Of a stretch of DNA of 64,000 nt, positions 16,762-26,121 are shown piece by piece. The stretch lies in the NCBI RefSeq assembly GCF_014646655.1, contig NZ_BMNR01000004.1, forward strand, positions 186,001 to 250,000, read 5' to 3'. The translations under genes and the position numbers were made by a program. The number at the start of each line of letters is the position of its first letter. Position 1 is the stretch's first letter. Below the pieces are notes generated by a model. The model was not told the DNA's origin. It ran no database searches and saw nothing but the letters and a program-made list of their open reading frames with translations. The DNA comes from Yeosuana aromativorans (GTDB lineage Bacteria; Bacteroidota; Bacteroidia; Flavobacteriales; Flavobacteriaceae).

Positions 16762-17610
16762 TTACTTCTGGTTTTTCTTAACAGGAAGAATGGTTGGCTT
16801 TTTATATTTTTGAAACGGTTGTTTTAACAAATTCCCTATTCTGGAATTTTCAACCTCATCAGGAAACACATCCACACCGTACACCAATTGTTCTCTATCC
16901 AAATACATGTACGTTCCAAGCAGTCTGTCCCAAACAGAAAAAATATTTCCGTAATTGGAATCGGTATACGGTAGCACATAATGGTGATGTATTTTATGCA
17001 TATCTGGACTCACCAAAACATAACTCAATAGTTTATCAACTTTTTTTGGCAATTTTATATTGGCATGGTTAAACTGGGTTGACACCAATGATAACGATTG
17101 GTATAACATGACAATGCCCATGGGAGCTCCAATAATAAACACTCCAAAAAGCGTAAAAACAAACCTAATGACACTTTCTATGGGGTGATGTCTGTTGGCC
17201 GTAGTGGTATCAACATAATGATCGGTATGGTGAACCAAGTGTACCATCCACAAGGGCTTGACCTTATGCTCTACAATGTGTGGCAAGTAAGCACCAAAAA
17301 AATCCATTAAAAGTACTCCTAAGAGAATATAAGCCCATAACGACATATTGGGCAACCAATTAAGAATGCCAAACTGATTGTCCATGACCCATTCTGCAGA
17401 TTTGAACAACATAAATGCCAGTACAAAATTAACGATGATGGTAGTTAGGGTAAAAAACAAATTGGGAATGGCATGGCGCCACTTTTTGTAGCTCAACCTG
17501 GATAACGGCACGGCACTTTCCAAAATCCAAAAAAAGGCCAATCCACCAACCAATATTAAAGTTCGGTGTGAAGATGGTATGGTTTCAAAATAGTTTAAAA
17601 AATCTTGCAT
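16762..17610 (-). CDS. Fatty acid hydroxylase / sterol desaturase family protein
   Basis: This 282-residue membrane protein has four to five helices and the histidine boxes of the fatty acid hydroxylase superfamily: HIVEH, HLVHHTDH, NRHHP and HKIHHHY. These bind a di-iron centre that inserts oxygen into lipid or terpenoid substrates. The substrate is unknown; candidates in flavobacteria include fatty acyl chains and carotenoids. The gene stands alone, convergent with namZ and followed upstream by the YkgJ-type gene. Confidence 0.9.
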   Translation of the reverse strand: MQDFLNYFETIPSSHRTLILVGGLAFFWILESAVPLSRLSYKKWRHAIPNLFFTLTTIIVNFVLAFMLFKSAEWVMDNQFGILNWLPNMSLWAYILLGVLLMDFFGAYLPHIVEHKVKPLWMVHLVHHTDHYVDTTTANRHHPIESVIRFVFTLFGVFIIGAPMGIVMLYQSLSLVSTQFNHANIKLPKKVDKLLSYVLVSPDMHKIHHHYVLPYTDSNYGNIFSVWDRLLGTYMYLDREQLVYGVDVFPDEVENSRIGNLLKQPFQKYKKPTILPVKKNQK

Positions 17611-17654
17611 TGTTACACAATTTCTATTTTTAAATATAATAAAAAAGGAATAGC

Positions 17655-18146
17655 TTATTTAATTAACTTTTTCATTTCCTCTACTATGTTAAAAGCTGCT
17701 GGACAAATAGCCACATTTTTTAATGTCAAATTTGATATCTGCTGAAATTTTTTTCTGTCAGTATGAGGAAATTCTCTACAAGCTTTGGGTCTTACCTCAT
17801 AAATTGAGCAGTAATTGTCAGCTCCTAAAAATGTACAGGGAACACTTTGAAGCACATAATCATTATCTTCATCAATTCGTAAATAAGTATCAATAAATTG
17901 CTGTGGTTTCTGCTTAAAATGTTTTGATATCCTCTCAATGTCTTTGGCTGTAAACAACGGCCCCGTGGTTTTACAGCAATTGGCACATTGCAAACAATCG
18001 GTCCGTTCAAACTCGTTATCATGTAACTCTTGCATTACATAATCCAAATTCTTAGGCGGTTTCTTTTTTAGCTTAGCGAAGAATTTTTTATTCTCGTTAT
18101 GCTTATCTTTGGCCAGCTTTGGAAGATTATCTATAAAGTCTTGCAT
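17655..18146 (-). CDS. YkgJ-family cysteine cluster protein
   Basis: The start MQDFIDNLPKLAKDKHNENK at 18146 gives 163 residues. A longer frame to 18209 adds an atypical stretch and is rejected. The cysteine pattern CLQCANCC, then CTFLGADNYCSIYEVRPKACREFP and a later C (AICPAAF) match the YkgJ/UPF0153 family, predicted to bind zinc or an Fe-S cluster. The function is unknown. It is a single gene, divergent from the methyltransferase. Confidence 0.88.
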   Translation of the reverse strand: MQDFIDNLPKLAKDKHNENKKFFAKLKKKPPKNLDYVMQELHDNEFERTDCLQCANCCKTTGPLFTAKDIERISKHFKQKPQQFIDTYLRIDEDNDYVLQSVPCTFLGADNYCSIYEVRPKACREFPHTDRKKFQQISNLTLKNVAICPAAFNIVEEMKKLIK

Positions 18147-18216
18147 GGTGTAAAAATAAATAAAGTTCTCGATAAAATTTCGATAAATTGAAATCACTCG
18201 AACTGACAAAAATTTT

Positions 18217-18912
18217 ATGAAAGATTTATTTGGGCAAGCCTTGTTGGATTATCAAAACGGACAATACACCGAAGATATTATTACATCCACAAGTATATCA
18301 GACGACGATATATTGCCGCTTCCTTATTTATTTAGAAGTTTTAAAGACATGCCAAAACTGGAACAAAAAGCTTTAAAACTAGCCAAAGGACGCATTTTAG
18401 ATGTAGGTTGTGGCACTGGGTGCCATAGTTTATGTTTACAAGAAAAAGGTTTAAACGTTAAAGCTATTGACATTTCAAAAGGCGCTATTGTAGTTTGTAA
18501 ACTTAGGGGTATTTTAAATGCCGAGGTAAAACATCTTTTAGATGAAACCGAAACCTTTGATACCATTTTATTGTTGATGAACGGTACGGGAATTTTTCAA
18601 GAACTGTCGCAAGTTACAAAATATCTAACCCATTTAAAATCCCTTTTAAAACCTAACGGACAAATTTTAATAGACTCATCTGACATTAAATACATGTACG
18701 AAGATGACGATGGTGGATTTTGGATGGATGCACATGCTAACTATTATGGGGAACTCGATTATTTTTTAAAATACAAAGGCAAAGAGGAAAGCCCCATGAA
18801 ATGGCTCTATTTAGATTTTGATACCTTAAAATTGGCTTGCGAAACCGTTGGTTTTAAATGCGAAATCATTTTAGAAGGTGCGCATTTTGATTATTTGGCA
18901 AGGTTGTGTTAA
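18217..18912 (+). CDS. Class I SAM-dependent methyltransferase
   Basis: The 231-residue protein has the SAM-binding motif I in RILDVGCGTGCHSLCLQ (about 58-74) and the acidic motif KAIDIS. It then has LLMNGTGIFQ and the late strand ILIDSSDIKYMY, as in Rossmann methyltransferases. The substrate is unknown. Two extra cysteines flank the glycine loop. A palindromic repeat fills the gap to the convergent TonB-barrel gene. Confidence 0.85.
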   Translation: MKDLFGQALLDYQNGQYTEDIITSTSISDDDILPLPYLFRSFKDMPKLEQKALKLAKGRILDVGCGTGCHSLCLQEKGLNVKAIDISKGAIVVCKLRGILNAEVKHLLDETETFDTILLLMNGTGIFQELSQVTKYLTHLKSLLKPNGQILIDSSDIKYMYEDDDGGFWMDAHANYYGELDYFLKYKGKEESPMKWLYLDFDTLKLACETVGFKCEIILEGAHFDYLARLC

Positions 18913-18913
18913 A

Positions 18914-18988
18914 CTTGTCATTCCTCCGAAGGCAGTAATCCCTCAATTTATAAAAAAATGAGATCCTGAAACAAGTTCAGGATGACAC
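18914..18988. repeat. Composite palindromic element between convergent genes
   Basis: The outer arms TGTCA (18916) and TGACA (18983-18987) enclose a degenerate TTCCTCCGAAGGCAGTAAT unit, a CTCA/TGAG pair and a perfect hairpin ATCCTGAA-ACAAG-TTCAGGAT (18963-18983). It occupies almost the whole gap between a methyltransferase and a barrel gene that converge, and may act as a bidirectional transcript end. The unit resembles intergenic palindromes at 1259 and 12748. Confidence 0.6.
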
Positions 18989-18992
18989 TATA

Positions 18993-20714
18993 TCAAAAAT
19001 CAAATTTATAGGTAACACCTGCTAAAACCTGAATGCTTTGTACCGGAAAGTTTTGCCAGCGTTGGTAACCCTGATCACCCAAATTATTGCCTTTAGCAAA
19101 TACTGACCATTGATCGTTTATATGATAACCCACATGCGCATTGGCATCAAAGTAACTATCTAAAACAACGGTTTGAGGTGTTGAAGGGAACATAATATCA
19201 TTTAGATAAAACTGATCTTTTCTTTGTCCTACATAAAACAAATTGGCACCTGCAAACCAATGTTCATCAATTTGATAATCCAAGAACAAATTACCTTTTA
19301 CATCCGGCAAATTCCAGGCTTCTTCCTGTGCACCTGTTGAATAGGTAAAATATTCTGCTTTAATACCCAATTTAAAATTTCTGTTGACATCAATATCAAT
19401 TTCTCCAGCTATACTAAAGGCATCAACATCATCATACACAATCCCAAAGGAATTTCCGTAGGAATAGTTTTGAGAGGTTGCCGTAATATCATTATTTCTA
19501 AATAAGGCTTTATTTCTATCAGCCACATATCGTCCACTGATGTTATATCCCATATTACTGGACACTTTTCCTTTTAAGCCCACATAAGCATTATATGATT
19601 CATCAGTAGGCATGATATACAAAGTTGGCGAAATAAAAGGATTTTCCGAAGCAAAATCATAATATGAATTTTGAATGAGACCTCCTTTAATACCACCGTA
19701 GGCAATTAAAATATCGTTTACCAATCTATACGAAGCGGTCACGTTTGGATACAAATAAAGTTTGCTTTCACTGGCCTCTGTATCTTTTAAATAAAAGGCA
19801 GAAACACCTAAATTGACTGTCAAATCATCTTGTTTTAATTCATACGTTGGTGAAATCCCAATTTGAAAATTACCGTACTTTAATTCATCAGTGGTTTCAT
19901 AATTTCTATGAAATGACCCTCCAATATAATCAAATATAATATCGGTTGAAATCTCTTCCTTATTGATAGGGATATCAACCTTTCCCTTTAATACAAACCT
20001 ATTTTCACCGGATCCTTGATTGTCTCCAAAGCGTCTAAACAGAAAACTCCCGGAATTGATATAGGTGTTTTCAAAAGTCACATCACTTCCTAAATGAGCT
20101 CCGAAAAAGGAGTGGCCTCCTTTTACATTATTGGCCTCTGCCTGACTGACCATAGACTGTGGCACACCATACCAATTATAGACTTGCCGCTGAAAACCAC
20201 CTTCCACATTCCAAGTTAAATCCCTTAAATGTGTGGCATAATTTGCGTTGATTTTTGAATCTGAGAAATTATCATCCAACAACAAATTATCAATACCGCC
20301 TTGTGAGGAATGGTGGCTGATATAACCACCAACACTCTCGGTCCTGCTAATGGCTTGGTTTAAATATACTTCACCCAAAATAGTGGTATAGGTTCCAACA
20401 CCAACCGTTGCATAATTATCATAGAGTTTTACTGGCTCTGCCTTTTCAACACCAGCCGCCTTTCCCTTAGCTGGCGTAAAAGTTGATGCAACTGGAAATG
20501 AAAATATATTGTATTTAATATCTTTTTTAGTCGCTGTTTCTTCATCATCAATTGATGGTGTTTCCTTAACCTTAAACGCATCGGATATCGTAGGTGTATA
20601 TGGCTTTACCACATTAATGACATTGGTGTTTATGGTGTCTTTTTCTTGCGAAAAAACAAATGTTGTACTTAATGTGATGACTGCTACGATGACTGTATGG
20701 ATGTGCTTGCGCAT
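18993..20714 (-). CDS. TonB-receptor-like outer-membrane barrel lacking a plug
   Basis: The 573-residue protein has a signal peptide (ends FVFSQEK) and a short N-terminal segment (VINVVKPYTPTISDAFK). From about residue 95 it has many alternating amphipathic strands typical of the C-terminal part of TonB-dependent receptors, ending in AGVTYKFDF with a terminal Phe. No plug domain is visible; full receptors are usually 700-1000 residues. It follows the 1006-residue TPR gene by 43 bp, so the two are probably one transcript and may form an outer-membrane complex. No substrate can be inferred. Confidence 0.8.
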   Translation of the reverse strand: MRKHIHTVIVAVITLSTTFVFSQEKDTINTNVINVVKPYTPTISDAFKVKETPSIDDEETATKKDIKYNIFSFPVASTFTPAKGKAAGVEKAEPVKLYDNYATVGVGTYTTILGEVYLNQAISRTESVGGYISHHSSQGGIDNLLLDDNFSDSKINANYATHLRDLTWNVEGGFQRQVYNWYGVPQSMVSQAEANNVKGGHSFFGAHLGSDVTFENTYINSGSFLFRRFGDNQGSGENRFVLKGKVDIPINKEEISTDIIFDYIGGSFHRNYETTDELKYGNFQIGISPTYELKQDDLTVNLGVSAFYLKDTEASESKLYLYPNVTASYRLVNDILIAYGGIKGGLIQNSYYDFASENPFISPTLYIMPTDESYNAYVGLKGKVSSNMGYNISGRYVADRNKALFRNNDITATSQNYSYGNSFGIVYDDVDAFSIAGEIDIDVNRNFKLGIKAEYFTYSTGAQEEAWNLPDVKGNLFLDYQIDEHWFAGANLFYVGQRKDQFYLNDIMFPSTPQTVVLDSYFDANAHVGYHINDQWSVFAKGNNLGDQGYQRWQNFPVQSIQVLAGVTYKFDF

Positions 20715-20757
20715 ATGCTCTTTTTTTGATTTTCTAAATATATGATTGATGTCTCTA

Positions 20758-23700
20758 TTAGTTTTCCGTTTTTATGGATGAATTGGTTTTGGCCTCTTCA
20801 GCTTTTATTTTGGTCAGTTCTGTTTTAGCTTCTGAAACTACATCATCAAATTCCTTAAAGTTATCTATGACACTTTCCAATATATACGTTGCTTGATAGG
20901 CATCGTTCAGTGCATAAAAATTCTTAGCCATTAAAACCAAACCTTTTGCACTGTAATATTTGTAGCCTGAAAAATCCTTTGCCAGTTTTTGAACAACCGT
21001 ATTGGATGCTTCATAGTTTCCGTCTTTGTTTTTAAAGTATGCATTGTAATACAAAGCTTCAGCTGCTGTTTCACCGGTCGCCACCGCTTCAACTTTTGAG
21101 TAAGCTTTTTGGGCTTTAGTTTCATCGCCTGTTTTCATGGCTGAACGCGCTATGATAATGTGGGCATCTGCTTCTATTTTTTTGTCAATTTTTGAATTTG
21201 ACAATACTTTTTCAGCATACGAAACCGTTTCCTGATATTTATCTTGCTGATAATTGGCTTTCATTAAATTTGATTGTGCAAACACCACATTCTGAGGAAT
21301 GTTTGCCTCTTGCTCCAACCGATGCAACAGTGGCATGGCTTTATCCCAACTTTTGCTTTCTAAATAAAATTGAGACAATCGCAATAAGGCTTCTTCTGTA
21401 AATTCATTTTGAGATGCCTCCACTATATACTTGTAATGCGGTGCGGCATTGGCTGCCAAGTCTTTTTTGTAGTAAAGTTGTGCTACATAAAAATGAGCTT
21501 GCAAGGCATGAAGTCCGTTTGGAAACTGATTGATATATCCATTGAATTGTGCTATGGCCTTATCGGTATTATTATCCAAATATTGCTTTTCGGCAGACTC
21601 ATAAGTGGTATTATCCAAGTCAGAATCTGTTACCTCAACATAATCAAGTGTTCTTACCCAACCGGCATATTCATTAACACGTCCCAAATCAATATAAATC
21701 AATCGGGCCGTTGATACGGCTTGAACGGCCTCAGGTGTATTTGGATAATCTGAAGCTACTATCTTAAATTTCGTCAAAGCCTCTTCATCTTTACCTGCAT
21801 TGTAATACACCAACCCTTGTCGTAACAACGATTTTGGCACAAAAGAACTCATTTTATATTCCGTATTCAAACGATTGTACATTTGCATGGCCTTATCGGT
21901 TTCGTTTGCCTTTACGTAAGAATTTCCCAGTTCATACATGGCATCATCTCGCAGTTTTGATTTTGGGTAATCTGAAATAAACTGCTCCAATTCCGATATT
22001 TTTTTTGATGATTGTCCAATATAACCGGCACTGAGTGCTTTTTGAAAAAAGGCATAGTCAGAATCCAACTCCCCTATTTTATTGGCATTCGTGTAAGCCT
22101 TTATGGCATTGTTATAATCACTGGTCACAAAATAAGCATCTCCCAAACGCAAATATGCGTCGTTTAATCTTACTGTATCATCCTTTTTGTTAGTTGTAAA
22201 CTGATTGAAATACCGAATGGCCTGCTCATAGTTTTTGAGCTTAAAATACGTGTAAGCCAAGTTATAATCTATGTTTTCAAATTCTGGAGTTGACTTTGAC
22301 ACGGCTTGTTGCTCAAACTGTTTGAACCCTATTAAGGCATCATCATAATTAGTGAGGTTATAATCGGTTTCGGCTTTCCAAAACGTCGCTCTAGCTGTAT
22401 ATTTATCATCTCTAGGTTCTTTTAATGATTGGCTAAAAAGATTTCCAGCTTCAAGATATTGCCCTTCATTATAAAGTTCTATCCCCCTATAAAAAGCCAC
22501 TTTTTGATAAGCCACTTTATTTTCAAAGCTTCTTTTACCTTCAAGCAGCTTTAATGCTTCTTTATAATTTTTGGAGGTGATATACGAATCGATTAAAAGC
22601 GTTTCAATTTCTTCTTTATAACTTGATTTGGGATATTTGTCAAGATAGCCAGCCAAAACCTGTGGTGCCGATTGATACGGATTTCCAATTTCGTAGCTAA
22701 TTTTTGCATAGTTTAACCAAGCATCTTCCTGAATCTTTAAATCATAATTCATTTGAGATGCATTTCTAAAAGCATTTAAAGCTTCTTGTTTTTTTCCAAG
22801 ATTGATGTAACTTTCTCCCAAATGATAATAAGCGTTTTGGGCTACCGCATTATTTCCGCCTATAATTTTATTAAATTCTGAAATAGCATGCTCGTAATCT
22901 TTTTGCTTGTAATAGGCATAACCCAGTTGGTAAAAATCGGTGTTGTTCCATTTTCCGTTTTTGCCTTTGTAATCATTTAAGTATGGAATGGCCTCAGCGT
23001 ATTTTTCTAAATTAAAATAACTCTCGCCTATAATTTTAGACAGCTCAGAAACTTCATTAGCATCACTTGTTGGTAATTTTTCTTTGGCCAATTCAATAGC
23101 TTTTTCAAAATTGCCCAGCTTAAAATTAAGATCTGCTTGATAATAAGATAATTTTTCCTTGTAGCGCTCTTGATCACTAACTTGCTCAAAATATTGGTTT
23201 GCCTTTGTATAGTCATCTCCTTCATACGCCATGAAACCAATGTAATATTTAGCTTGAGAGCCATATTCTTTTGAGTTCTCAACACGACTCAAATACTTTT
23301 TAGCATCTTTATATTGTTTAGAAGCAAATGCCGAATACCCGTTGTTAAAGTTGAATTTTTCAATTTCTTTTCTTGATAAAGCATCTTCATTTACCTTATC
23401 GTACCATTTTCTGGCATAAGCGTATTTTGAATTTTCAAAATAGTAATCGGCCACATCTACGTATGCTGTATTCCGTTTAGGGCTTGTTGGATATTTTTTC
23501 ACAAAATCCTCAATCAATTTATCAGCATTTTGTTGATTTAACCGAACCGCACAGTTAGCTATATAATAGGCACAATCTGACTGTAAACCGTCCTCTTTGG
23601 TGTTTTTTAAGACGGAACCGAACAGGGATTGTGATGCTAAATATTGCTGATTGTTATAGAGTGTTAATGCTTTTTGGTAGTCCACTAAATCATTGGTATA

Positions 23701-23778
23701 GGCGGCGGACTGTTGTGCTTTTAATTGGAAGCTTAAACTAATAGCGATCCAAAGGAAAACAATGTTTTTTAGAGTCAT
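20758..23778 (-). CDS. Large periplasmic TPR protein
   Basis: The 1006-residue protein has a signal peptide (ISLSFQLKAQQ) and is otherwise a continuous array of tetratricopeptide repeats. Recurrent TPR patterns include YYIGFMAYEGDDYTKANQYF, LGYAYYKQKDYEHAISEF, LAYTYFKLKNYEQAIRYF and LGDAYFVTSDYNNAIKAY. TPR arrays are protein-binding scaffolds. With the plug-less barrel directly downstream, it may assemble or gate an outer-membrane complex. It has a plausible promoter at 23805-23837. Confidence 0.88.
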   Translation of the reverse strand: MTLKNIVFLWIAISLSFQLKAQQSAAYTNDLVDYQKALTLYNNQQYLASQSLFGSVLKNTKEDGLQSDCAYYIANCAVRLNQQNADKLIEDFVKKYPTSPKRNTAYVDVADYYFENSKYAYARKWYDKVNEDALSRKEIEKFNFNNGYSAFASKQYKDAKKYLSRVENSKEYGSQAKYYIGFMAYEGDDYTKANQYFEQVSDQERYKEKLSYYQADLNFKLGNFEKAIELAKEKLPTSDANEVSELSKIIGESYFNLEKYAEAIPYLNDYKGKNGKWNNTDFYQLGYAYYKQKDYEHAISEFNKIIGGNNAVAQNAYYHLGESYINLGKKQEALNAFRNASQMNYDLKIQEDAWLNYAKISYEIGNPYQSAPQVLAGYLDKYPKSSYKEEIETLLIDSYITSKNYKEALKLLEGKRSFENKVAYQKVAFYRGIELYNEGQYLEAGNLFSQSLKEPRDDKYTARATFWKAETDYNLTNYDDALIGFKQFEQQAVSKSTPEFENIDYNLAYTYFKLKNYEQAIRYFNQFTTNKKDDTVRLNDAYLRLGDAYFVTSDYNNAIKAYTNANKIGELDSDYAFFQKALSAGYIGQSSKKISELEQFISDYPKSKLRDDAMYELGNSYVKANETDKAMQMYNRLNTEYKMSSFVPKSLLRQGLVYYNAGKDEEALTKFKIVASDYPNTPEAVQAVSTARLIYIDLGRVNEYAGWVRTLDYVEVTDSDLDNTTYESAEKQYLDNNTDKAIAQFNGYINQFPNGLHALQAHFYVAQLYYKKDLAANAAPHYKYIVEASQNEFTEEALLRLSQFYLESKSWDKAMPLLHRLEQEANIPQNVVFAQSNLMKANYQQDKYQETVSYAEKVLSNSKIDKKIEADAHIIIARSAMKTGDETKAQKAYSKVEAVATGETAAEALYYNAYFKNKDGNYEASNTVVQKLAKDFSGYKYYSAKGLVLMAKNFYALNDAYQATYILESVIDNFKEFDDVVSEAKTELTKIKAEEAKTNSSIKTEN

Positions 23779-24095
23779 TAAAATTGTGGTTTTAATTTAA
23801 AAATCAAAGATAATTCAATCTAAATCTTATAACGCAACAATCGTGCTATAATTATAAACCGAGTTATTAAAAGTTGAAAAGTCATATTTGAAAAAGCTCA
23901 AATACCAAAAAACTTTCAGGCCTTACTTTTTTAAGTTTTGAGTTTTTAGTAATACATTTACAAATAATAAATTTCTGTTTAAGAATTCTTTGACCATTTA
24001 AATGACTAATATTTTTTATTAACTCTCATTACGACAAGGAAAATCATATTAAAATTCAGACCAACCCTTTATGAAATAGAATGAATGTCACTTAA
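23779..24095. other. Divergent intergenic region
   Basis: These 317 AT-rich bases separate the TPR gene (minus) from the glycan cluster (plus). They hold the TPR promoter and, for the plus strand, a weak candidate: TTG 23990-23992, 17 nt, TATTTTTT 24010-24017. No ORF or RNA is recognised. Confidence 0.5.
23805..23837 (-). promoter_or_regulatory. Probable promoter of the TPR-barrel pair
   Basis: The minus strand has TTG (23837-23835), 22 nt, then TATCTTTG (23812-23805), matching TTG / TAnnTTTG. The start codon follows about 27 bp downstream. Confidence 0.5.
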
Positions 24096-25421
24096 ATGAT
24101 AAAAAAAATACGTCTATTTATTTACAATCACCCTGTAAAAAGCATAATATGTTATGCTATTTTAATACGGTTAGCAATAGTATTGATTTATCAGGCTATA
24201 ACCATCTATCCAGACTCTCAAAATTATATAAATTTAAGTAATTATTTATCTCATTTTAGTTTAGAAAATTATACTGGTGAACGAACTCCAGGTTTTCCCC
24301 TTTTAATTGCAGTTGCAAACAATAATTTAATAATTACTATCTTATTTCAATTGATGATTGGTGTCCTAAGTACTTATTTAATTTATGATTTTAGTAGACT
24401 GAAAACAAAAAATATAACACTTGCCTTTTGGATAGCCATCATATATACATCTTTCTTACATGTTATCTTTTTTGAATTTGCAATTTTAACCGAAGCCTTA
24501 TCAGTCTTTCTTGTAATTCTCACCTTTTGGTATATTCAAAAATTCAAGTTACTCGAAGCAAAATCCCCAATAAAAAATTATGTTGTTCTTTCTATAATTT
24601 TTAGTTGGATGTATTTAACTAAACCAATGCTTATTTATCTGCCTGTTGGATTTACATTATTTTACTTGATTAAACAATTAAAATCCATTTCTTTTCTAAA
24701 AGGCTTTATTGTTTTAATTATTCCTTTTATTACTTATTTTTCATGGAACTCTTTAAACAAAAAAAATATTGGCTATTTTACAAACACCTATTATTTTGGA
24801 ATAAATTTATCACAAACTGCAACTTCATTTTTTGATAAGGCACCAGACAACGACAAATTAATAAGAGATATTTTTGTAAAGCACAGAGACTCTATTTTAA
24901 AACATGATCCTAAAAAGTACCCAATGTCTGTCTGGTTTGCTTATGATGAATTATTAAAAAAAACAAAACTTAGCCCTCAAGACCTATCTTATAAACTAGG
25001 AGATATTTCAAAAAGATTAATTATGGAATATCCCCAGTTATATTTAAAACAAATCTTCATTTCATGGATAGATTTTTGGAAACCCACAAATATATATTGG
25101 AATCCAGAAAAGATAACTAACCCTTACATAAAAGGATTTATCGTTTGGGCTTGGTTATATTTTATGAGATATCTATTATTTATTTTTAATATCATATTCT
25201 TGGTTTTAGGGTTGATTCACTTATTATTTTTTATTAGAGATGATTTAAAACAGTTAAATATGGATTTCTTGATCATATGCACAATTCTTTGTGGTTCATT
25301 GTTACAGGCCATGGTTGCCTATGGGTCAAATTCGAGATTCAGTTTTCCGTTTTTCGCTTTAATTGTTTACTTTGTCATCTCAAAATTGTCCAATGTGAAA
25401 AAGATTTTTTTATTGAACTAA
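24096..25421 (+). CDS. ArnT/PMT-type membrane glycosyltransferase
   Basis: The 441-residue protein has about ten helices and an early extracytoplasmic loop with YPDSQNYINLSNYLSH and GERTPGFPLL. This is the pattern of GT39/GT83-like transferases that use lipid-linked sugar donors on the periplasmic face; the acidic D in YPDS is the expected catalytic position. It is probably involved in decorating a glycan or lipid. It is the first gene of the surface-glycan region and reads into ftsE with a 14-bp gap. Confidence 0.75.
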   Translation: MIKKIRLFIYNHPVKSIICYAILIRLAIVLIYQAITIYPDSQNYINLSNYLSHFSLENYTGERTPGFPLLIAVANNNLIITILFQLMIGVLSTYLIYDFSRLKTKNITLAFWIAIIYTSFLHVIFFEFAILTEALSVFLVILTFWYIQKFKLLEAKSPIKNYVVLSIIFSWMYLTKPMLIYLPVGFTLFYLIKQLKSISFLKGFIVLIIPFITYFSWNSLNKKNIGYFTNTYYFGINLSQTATSFFDKAPDNDKLIRDIFVKHRDSILKHDPKKYPMSVWFAYDELLKKTKLSPQDLSYKLGDISKRLIMEYPQLYLKQIFISWIDFWKPTNIYWNPEKITNPYIKGFIVWAWLYFMRYLLFIFNIIFLVLGLIHLLFFIRDDLKQLNMDFLIICTILCGSLLQAMVAYGSNSRFSFPFFALIVYFVISKLSNVKKIFLLN

Positions 25422-25435
25422 AATTCAGAAAGTTT

Positions 25436-26119
25436 ATGTCAACTCCTATATTACAATTAAAAGACGCATCCATTTCGCAAGGTGACAGCCTAGTGCTTTC
25501 AAATGTCAATGTTGAAGTCAACAAAGGTGAATTTGTATATTTAATAGGCAAAACCGGTTCTGGGAAAAGCAGTTTTATGAAAATCCTTTACGGTGATCTA
25601 ACACTCACAGAAGGGGAAGGTCAAATTGTGGGGCATAATCTAAAAGGACTGAAAGACAAGGATATTCCTTTTTTAAGACGAAAATTAGGTATTGTTTTTC
25701 AAGATTTTAAATTGCTTACCGATAGAACTATTAATGAGAATTTGCTTTTTGTCTTAAAGGCCACGGGCTGGAAAGACAAAAACGACATGAACAAAAGAGT
25801 TGAAGAGGTTTTAAATAAAGTAGGTATGAAAACCAAGGGGTTTAAATATCCGCACGAACTTTCAGGTGGCGAACAACAGCGAGTTGCGATAGCAAGAGCC
25901 TTGCTCAACAATCCAGAACTGATTCTTGCTGATGAACCCACAGGAAATCTGGATCCGCAAACCAGTATTGAGGTCATGGAAGTTTTACAAGACATTAACA
26001 AAAACGGTAACACCATACTAATGGCAACCCATGACTATGCTTTATTGCTAAAATACCCTAGCAAAACATTGAAATGTGACAACAACGAAGTATACGAAGT
26101 GGTGCAAAGAAAACAATAA
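25436..26119 (+). CDS. ftsE: Cell-division ABC ATPase FtsE
   Basis: The ATG at 25436 gives 227 residues, the normal FtsE size. An upstream frame start at 25277 lies inside the preceding gene. Walker A GKTGSGKS (38-45), the Q-loop in VFQDFKLL, the signature [16 protein letters not shown] and Walker [13 protein letters not shown] are all intact. FtsE with FtsX controls septal peptidoglycan hydrolases. No ftsX is adjacent: the gene sits between two membrane glycan genes, 14 bp after one and 2 bp before the next. Other small ABC ATPases (LolD) look similar, so the symbol carries some doubt. Confidence 0.82.
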   Translation: MSTPILQLKDASISQGDSLVLSNVNVEVNKGEFVYLIGKTGSGKSSFMKILYGDLTLTEGEGQIVGHNLKGLKDKDIPFLRRKLGIVFQDFKLLTDRTINENLLFVLKATGWKDKNDMNKRVEEVLNKVGMKTKGFKYPHELSGGEQQRVAIARALLNNPELILADEPTGNLDPQTSIEVMEVLQDINKNGNTILMATHDYALLLKYPSKTLKCDNNEVYEVVQRKQ

Positions 26120-26121
26120 AA

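Noticed and set aside
18147-18209. Longer start for the YkgJ-type gene
   Set aside because: The extra 21 residues include upstream regulatory-like sequence; MQDFIDNLP is the natural start.
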